Positions 57,201 through 64,000 of a stretch of 64,000 nt of DNA are shown here, piece after piece. Under the pieces are notes generated by a model that was given only the letters and a program-made list of their open reading frames with translations, ran no database searches and was not told where the DNA came from. The stretch's first letter is position 1. Every line of letters begins with the position of its first letter. This DNA is from Pseudoips prasinana (Eukaryota; Arthropoda; Insecta; Lepidoptera; Nolidae). Location: NCBI GenBank assembly GCA_951640165.1, contig OX621234.1:32430549-32494548 (forward strand). Direction: 5' to 3'. The position numbers and the translations under genes are program-made.

Positions 57201-58375
57201 ACTATTGCTCGCAGAACGCCTATATTGTGGTTAGCCTTTTCAATCACAACGCAATGCATAGCGCTTCAAATCAATAGACTTAAACTTAGTACTAGCAGAC
57301 AGAACCTAATATTTCTTGCTCGAAACTATTTAGTTAATGTCTCCAGAAGGTCAGACTCTAAAAGCCTTTACTGCCTAAAGGCATTGAACGAGTATCTACT
57401 AAAACAATATAGAAGAAGAAACAAGCCAAGTGAGTTCTTAGTAATGAATATCAATTTATTTTTAGGATTCAGTATCTAGACATATTCATGGAACCTTGTG
57501 TCTATCTGTCCGGGCCGACGTCTGTAACTTATGAACGGAGACCGATTACGGTGCGGATCCAAAACCAAAATTTGAATTAAATATTAATTCTATTATTTTT
57601 CAGTAACTGTTTGTTCAAACTATTATAATAATTGCAATATAGATGAAATATCTCAAACAAGAGTCGCCATTTGCACCAGTTCTTTCTGGACGTACGCTAA
57701 CGGTTAAATAAAACTTGGCTAATCATCGACCATTGTGTTGCACAATTTCTTACCGGACACGGAAATATCAAAAGTAAAATGTACTATTAAATTGATCTTC
57801 GGTGCTTTAGCAGCTGGTTTCTCTAGTTGCAATTCACTTGTTTTATGAGGCTATAACCTCGTTATATCATTCTGTCTCCCGCATTGCTATGCAGGGAAGT
57901 AGAACTATTCATTTTCCAACTCCTCCTTGACTCTTTCAGATTAAATTCGTTGCGAGATCCAAGACAGTTAAAGCGATTCCTGGGACATACTTGAGCCTCA
58001 TCGCCCAGTGTCATTTCATTCTGTGCCACTATTGATACTGGCTTACAGGAGGTGCAATGGTGGGTAAAAGGGAAGGACTACACCTTATTAAAAAAACTGT
58101 TGAACACTTCACACTGTGTACAACATTAATTACAAATTCTTAAATACCTGCTTTCGATTTTAAGACTTGGTAACACTCTGTATAGAAATTGTACACTCTG
58201 TATTACCTCATTCTCATGATACAATGGGCTGACGAGCTAACGGGCACGTTATGACGATGCGACGGTCCTGTACCCGACGCCGTGTTCTCGGACGTGTCAA
58301 CAGAAATTCGACCGTTTGTCGTTACTCTTGGACATTTCCTAACTTGGGGTTGCTACAGAGAATTTACCTTAAATA
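54253..58375. other. Gene-free stretch
   Basis: AT-rich. Short frames (for example 55255-55506, 56004-56213, 57225-57479) start at random positions without domains or splice context. A decayed SINE tail resembles ttccgtgcttccgagggcac at about 56675, and a SINE head piece (gttaccgttagaccaacatg) lies at about 55776. No cellular gene recognised. Confidence 0.5.
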
Positions 58376-58475
58376 CCCCAATAACACTTTTGCATCTGCA
58401 TCTGCAACGGGGTTCAAACCTTTGACTTCACGATCTGCTGTCAATTAAGCAACCGCTAGACTAAGGAATCAAGTA
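58376..58475 (-). repeat. SINE head fragment
   Basis: Plus-strand ggggttcaaacctttgactt then aagcaaccgctagactaagg mirror the tRNA-like head of the SINE at 14690-14740. The body is absent. Confidence 0.5.
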
Positions 58476-59044
58476 AACTTTTAAGATCGTCATGTGGTCT
58501 CCGTTACCAATAGACCTAAAATGGGTATTATCGCTATGTGCATGCAGATATAATAGTATTTATGAAAAAAAAACACGTAAAACGTAACGTTCATGTTCAT
58601 ATTTCATTGGTTATAGCTCCTATTCCCTTATAATAGAGTTTAAAAAGGGGTGCTAACAATTTTTCCATTGTCAAATGAACGTTCAAAGTGATTTCTATCA
58701 TAAGACTTTCGTTTCTCCAAACCTTGATATATCATTTAATGTCTCAACTTATTTAAAAATAATAATTGTATAGAATATACACGACGTAGTTTCTAGTAAT
58801 TCTAAGAACCTTTTCTAAAGTCTGGACTGAAGACATAATATCATATAATTAGTTTATGAGATATTAATATACAGATATTGCTTACTTATGTGTGATAGAT
58901 AAGATTAATTTGGAAATCCTTCCATCGACTATCTACACGTAAATATATAACACTAGCATATGCCCACAACTTATTCAGCTGTATTATTTGGTTTCGTGCT
59001 TGTTTATAATGATATTAATTAGATATCACACTGATGATATATAC

Positions 59045-59290
59045 ATAGTATAAGGGTAGTAGCAGCGTATTCAACCAGGTCAGATAATAAAGTCCTGGTT
59101 TCAAATCCTGGATCGCGGCAAAAATTTATATTGGGATTTTACTACTAACAAAATTTTTATATACTAACCCGGAGACTGGAAGTTGGCCGTGTAACACATT
59201 TCATACCTCGGAGGGCACTTAAAGCTTTTAGTTATAGTGAGGGAATAGATTGTGCAAATGCACCTTTGAAATATATTCATCTTGTGAGAG
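59045..59290 (+). repeat. tRNA-derived SINE
   Basis: Head gtagcagcgtattcaaccag, B box GGTTTCAAATCC at about 59098, then aacccggagactggaagttg, cctcggagggcacttaaagc and gaatagattgtgcaaatgca. Same family as 14395 and 22735. Confidence 0.65.
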
Positions 59291-62200
59291 AACATTCTCA
59301 ATTATTAAGAAAAAAAATTAATTACTTCAATATTCTATTTACTTACTAAAATATGATGGCAAAACAGTTTTCCCATTTTACTTGGTCATATAAATAAATG
59401 GTTACTTGCTCTGAATATTTGGAAATATGCGTCTCGCAATATGCACTACAACTGTTGTGTGACCTCACAATAATTTTATATTAAAAAATATAAAAGAGTG
59501 AGCGAGACAGTAGAGGGCGATAAACGGAGGGACAGCGTTATTTTCTCAAACGAAGTGCTAAATTCATTTTAGAAAATAGCACCGTTTCTGTTGTATTATA
59601 CAGCAGCACCGTTATTTTCTATTATATAAACTCTCGACATTGTGGTGCGGTCATATTGCCCAATATTAATACACAATCATCAATAATTGTTTGCGGTAAA
59701 CAACAATATAAATTAATAACTGCTTAACTAAATAAAGGTGGTCAATTCTAAAATTAATAACAGGGCTAAACTTTACAGTAATAGCCAATACGGTATCCAC
59801 TACGTATCGAAATCTGAAACACATCAATTTCCATCAGACATTTCTATCAGATAAAGTTATATAAAATTTAAGTCCATAAGATGGTAAACGTTTTGTATCA
59901 TTTCAATTTGTTTATTTAAAATTGAAGTAGCGCAGTATAGTATAAGTTGTATGTGTGAAAAATATTTTATTTTATTTTTCTACCAATATAATCATTAATA
60001 ATAAAAAAAGAAGAATCTCTGGAATAGATTGAAGTGAATATGATAAGTTTTTTTAAGTAGTTAATAATGGGTTATAGTTTGCTACAATACGATCTAATAT
60101 ATACATAATAGGCATATATACATAATATGCAAATTGTAGACTATTTCATTAATTTATTTTTCAATCTTACCTTACTGTGACCTGACATCGGCCTGTTTGC
60201 CCGACTGTAATTACATATGTGGGCCTACAGGTACACGTGACCCACGAATCACGGAGCGGTCACCCATCTATAGGTGCCTAGGTTATTAACCCTGCCAATC
60301 GCCAGCAATTGACTAGGGGTCCCTCAATTATTTTAGGTTTTGTTCAGATAACGTTCTCTATCGCTATCTAAATTCAATATGAGGATTTTGTCTACAGTAA
60401 ATTTAGAACACTATTAATCTGTATCCTCGTATTTATTTAGCATTTTTGTAAGATTATTATTAGGAATAAATATAAACACTACAATATACCACAAATATTA
60501 TTTGATAATCTCTAATAAAAATTAAAAGATTTAGTAGTGATTTAAATGTGAAATGTGGGATAAATAACTAAAGTTCCAATTAATTTTCCAACCATTGTAG
60601 CATACAAAGAACTTAGTGAGAAACTTAGTAATTACCCGGCAACCCCAAAAAAAGAGCTGGTCCATGCCCAAATTATCCTATTTTCTACATTAGTTTTACC
60701 AAAAGATATTTAACCGAATATTTGTTAGTTTGCCTATCATTCATAACACAGTATAAAATCTCAATTATCACTTAATTGTATTTTCAGGTTTAACATGATT
60801 AAATAATGGGGAAGTTCAGCAATATTAATGCACATGATAATTTGTCAGTTCTTGATTAATAATACTGGCATCCATTACGAAAAATTATTTACTGCCACCA
60901 TAATTTCATACATCACTTAATTAATTTCAACCCACTCGACACAAAATAAATCTTGAATAGTAGCGCTACAGTATTAATTAAACTGCGAACTTTAATCTCT
61001 TCATAATTAAAATTGAGATATTTTAATAAGCCCCGGAAATAAATCATGGCACAATTTTATAGAAGTCCGTGTACACTGAGGTGTATTCAGGAAGAAATAT
61101 TTCGCATATTTTGTGCATATTTCAATGCAACATTTTTGTCTCCCCATTTTCTGAGAGCACTCCATTAGGTGTAACACACGGTAACGTGTAGCCACAACGC
61201 TACCCCCTGTAGTACACCCCCGTGCGGCACAAGAGTATGCCACATGTCCCGTATCCCCCCACGCCTCCCACCGCAGGGGTATCACACTGGAGCTGAATTA
61301 AATAATGGATTGCTTTGTACAGCCGACAGTTTATTGTATTTAAGTCATAAATAAAATTTATTTACCGAGTATGATTATCATAAACTATTATCACGTTGCT
61401 TTCTAATATTGTTTAAGACACTCGTTTCACGCACAAGAGTTCATAGAATTAAAATTCAATATTAACTCGGTTAGAGTTGTTAGCTCAGTGAACGCTTTCT
61501 TGTTACCTTGTTATCTTCATAAAGTTTTAAATAAGTCTTGACAGTAAACATTAAAGAAAACTTCTACGGTTTTTAACTCAAGATGTATTAATTCAACAAA
61601 TTGAATGAAATTAATTTATGGAAGTACTATGAGAAAATAAAGTTTGCAATCTCTTATATAAAATAATTTTACTGTCTTATGCAATTTGACGATCCTTGGG
61701 TGAAAGAATATTTTATGCGTACTTAACAGAGCATGATCTCCCCAAACATCAAAGCACCTATAATTTATTATCATTGGAAAGAGCCGGAGGGTGGGAGATA
61801 TATTCCCATATCGAGGACCCCATACATTAAATAACTATTCCCTTGCCTACAATACTATGATGACATTGGTCTACAATTTTGGAATACAAAAGAGAAACGT
61901 TGCGTTATTATAAAAAAAGCTTGTATATTAAAGTTATCACAAACATATGTTAAGTTTCAAGGACATATTATTGTAATGGTAAAAGAGAGAATATATAGAA
62001 TAATAAAAACAACGTGAACCTAATGTATGGAAACAAAGCTGATGTATTTGTGTTTACTCAGCTTAAAAGCTCGTGACTCCAGCTTACCAGAGCAAAAACT
62101 TCAAAATTATGATTCATATCAACATTAATTTAAAATACATACCAGAAAAAAATATGGATATGATTCAGTAAGAAATTACATCTAATCATGTTAAAGCAAA

Positions 62201-63080
62201 TTAAGTTGAAACGGATACCCATTACCCGGACACCCATAAATTTACATTCTATTTATATACTTTTATTACATAACCGTATCGTGTGAAAAAAATATCGTAT
62301 TATTGTAATGTAAATAGCACTATAAGTTATATTAATCATTCATTATTTTTTGTGTAATATTGGTAAACTAGTATTCGGTCAAGAGCAAATTCTTATCAGT
62401 TTTCCGTGCAAATTAATTTAAGTTACATATGAGTAAAATTATCGATTAATGTTTAATATGATTTTCTTCTGTAAATATCGTCTACATCGATTCCTGCCAT
62501 GTGTATCCATGTATGTAATCCATTTAATACTTTCTTAGATTTCATTAAAAATTAAGCTTATATCATGTATGTTTAATAAATCCAGACGGTATTTACAAAA
62601 AAATCCAAGTAAACATACTAGTCTAATGGCAGTAACCACATTAAAAAAATATAGCAAATAAAAATAGACATGCTTTTGTTATGAAAAGATTACTGCTAGC
62701 TCAAGGTATAGCTCTAGAAGTTAGGGCCGAAGACATATTTAAAGGAATCGGATAGACTGAATGTGATTAAATCACACATCCCTTTTAATTGTAAAAGCGG
62801 CAACATTAATTAGAAATGTCAACAATCGAAAATTTGTGAAATCAATTACGAAAAATGTGTTTTGTACACATTCCGTGATTCAATATTAAGGACATTGGAT
62901 AGGCTCCTATGTCCTTAATATCAAATGTCGGGTAGAATACAAATTATTTTATTAAAGATATTAATTTCAATACTCTACACGGCATGTAAAACTCTACTGA
63001 CGTTAACTTGAGGTCGACTCCTGACCTTCTATTTATAAAAATAATCTATTGAGCTTCCAGAACATTCTTATCTTCATTTC
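59291..63080. other. Gene-free stretch
   Basis: AT-rich. Less AT-rich islands at 60185-60320 and 61140-61290 have no frame or repeat I can name. A short hairpin is at 62883. No cellular gene recognised. Confidence 0.5.
62883..62921. repeat. 39-bp hairpin
   Basis: atattaaggacat pairs exactly with atgtccttaatat around a 13-base loop. Confidence 0.75.
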
Positions 63081-63084
63081 ATCG

Positions 63085-63300
63085 CATACAGCGTCATCTA
63101 GCCCAAACTAAGCGAAGCCTGCTACGGATACTAGACAGCGGATATAAATATATATGTAGATAGTTTTTGTGAATATATACAAACAATACACAGAATACTC
63201 AGAGCAAGTCAAATAGAGCTATACAAAATATTGCTTAAAAAATCTCAAATCCACAACCTCTGAATCAGAATGCAGGTTGACTACTACGTCACGGCGGTAA
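63085..63300 (-). repeat. tRNA-derived SINE, diverged
   Basis: gcgtcatctagcccaaacta, agcgaagcctgctacggata, acaatacacagaatactcag, then ccacaacctctgaatcagaa and actactacgtcacggcgg. Minus-strand copy of the family at 32070, with a weak B box. Confidence 0.6.
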
Positions 63301-63879
63301 GAGCAATATGGTGAGATTCATTCTCAAACCACCCACAGAGATAACTATTCAATACCAGCCTTTCATTACAGGCAGCAACTGCCACGTCACATGCCTTTTC
63401 TGCAAAATAAAAAAAAAAACAATTAAAAAATCTCACTGTATTAAAAAAGCCTCCTAAGCTAAATGTAAACTCAATGTAAAAAATACGTATTAAAATTTAT
63501 GGCTATGACTACGACAACCTTAGCGAAATGAAGTAAAAGTTTGAGTAACATACAGGACGATGCTAATACCGCTGTGCTTGAGATTAAAATGTTATGAACC
63601 CCATCTGGAGTTTAATTAGCTTAGTTAAGGAGTACGTGCAACCCGGGACGGAGCGTCTGAATATGTAAATTAAAATATGTATTATTTTACCACTCTCCTT
63701 CTATAACAATGTACTTAACCTGAAGTGACTCTAACTGAAAACACTTAAAATGGCACTTAGCCACCCTGACATAATACCATTCAATTTTCAAAACACGTCT
63801 TTCTCAAACGGACAGAATTTTAATCTATACCTGTTATATAAAAGCTCCATTAACAAGTTAAATAGATAAATATCTTGAA

Positions 63880-63965
63880 CAACGAACACACTGCCAAGTA
63901 ATCCCTAGAAACTAGGCAGAGGTAACTACCATGGTAACCAAAAACTGATAACGCATATATATATT
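63880..63965 (-). repeat. SINE fragment near the right edge
   Basis: cgaacacactgccaagtaat, aaactaggcagaggtaacta and ccatggtaaccaaaaactga match the body words at 31965-32040. The head would lie beyond the window end. Confidence 0.5.
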
Positions 63966-64000
63966 AATTTTGGGTATTTTGTCGGGTATGGCAGAAAAAG

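Larger units (their letters stand above)
22066..64000 (+). other. Probable long Ddr intron, repeat-filled
   Basis: Nearly 42 kb after the last recognised exon. No exon of a kinase (glycine loop, HRD or DFG words) and no other cellular gene was recognised on either strand. Because the gene is still open at 22065 (phase 0, intact donor), this is most likely intron, possibly with small unseen exons. Individual repeats are listed separately. The absence of ORFs above 130 codons outside known repeats agrees. Confidence 0.6.

Overview
The window looks like genomic DNA of a moth or butterfly (Lepidoptera). It is AT-rich, genes are split by long introns, and it carries short repeats typical of that order: tRNA-derived SINEs, small Helitron-type elements ending in CTAG, 3' ends of RTE-like and other non-LTR retrotransposons, foldback MITEs and a mariner. 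The species cannot be named from the sequence. There is no sign of bacterial operons, CRISPR arrays or rRNA genes.

One cellular gene is clear. Eight plus-strand exons between 1808 and 22065 encode part of a discoidin domain receptor (Ddr, a collagen-receptor-type tyrosine kinase family; the fly homologues are Ddr and smal). In order they give the first discoidin domain (exons at 1808 and 2988), the second discoidin-like domain (7612, 8321, 8679), the membrane span with its flanks (17194) and the cytoplasmic juxtamembrane region (19890, 21971). Intron phases match at every junction except 3219 to 7612, where one exon carrying the end of the first discoidin domain is expected but not seen. The signal peptide exon(s) must lie left of the window. 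No kinase exon was recognised in the 42 kb to the right of 22065, so the kinase probably lies beyond the right edge, behind a very long intron.

The introns and the 22-64 kb stretch are mostly decayed mobile DNA. The best preserved element is a 1281-bp mariner (12545-13825) with perfect 25-bp terminal repeats, a TA duplication and one frameshift near the end of its transposase. Next to it is a roughly 139-bp tandem array with a degenerate Arg-rich coding pattern. Other features are a MITE with a 5-bp duplication nested in a retrotransposon coding remnant (44847-45084), a tandem pair of Helitron-type elements (39012-39352), several large foldbacks (46455-46803, 51829-52065, 52912-53102, 38662-38776), a 93-bp near-perfect hairpin (4714-4806) and a possible orphan first exon of a THAP zinc-finger protein (33550-33665).

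No wholly new system could be demonstrated. The points most worth a second look are the missing discoidin exon, the receptor's unusual trench, membrane-span and RKKR features, the hairpins and foldbacks, the THAP-like exon and the tandem array next to the mariner.
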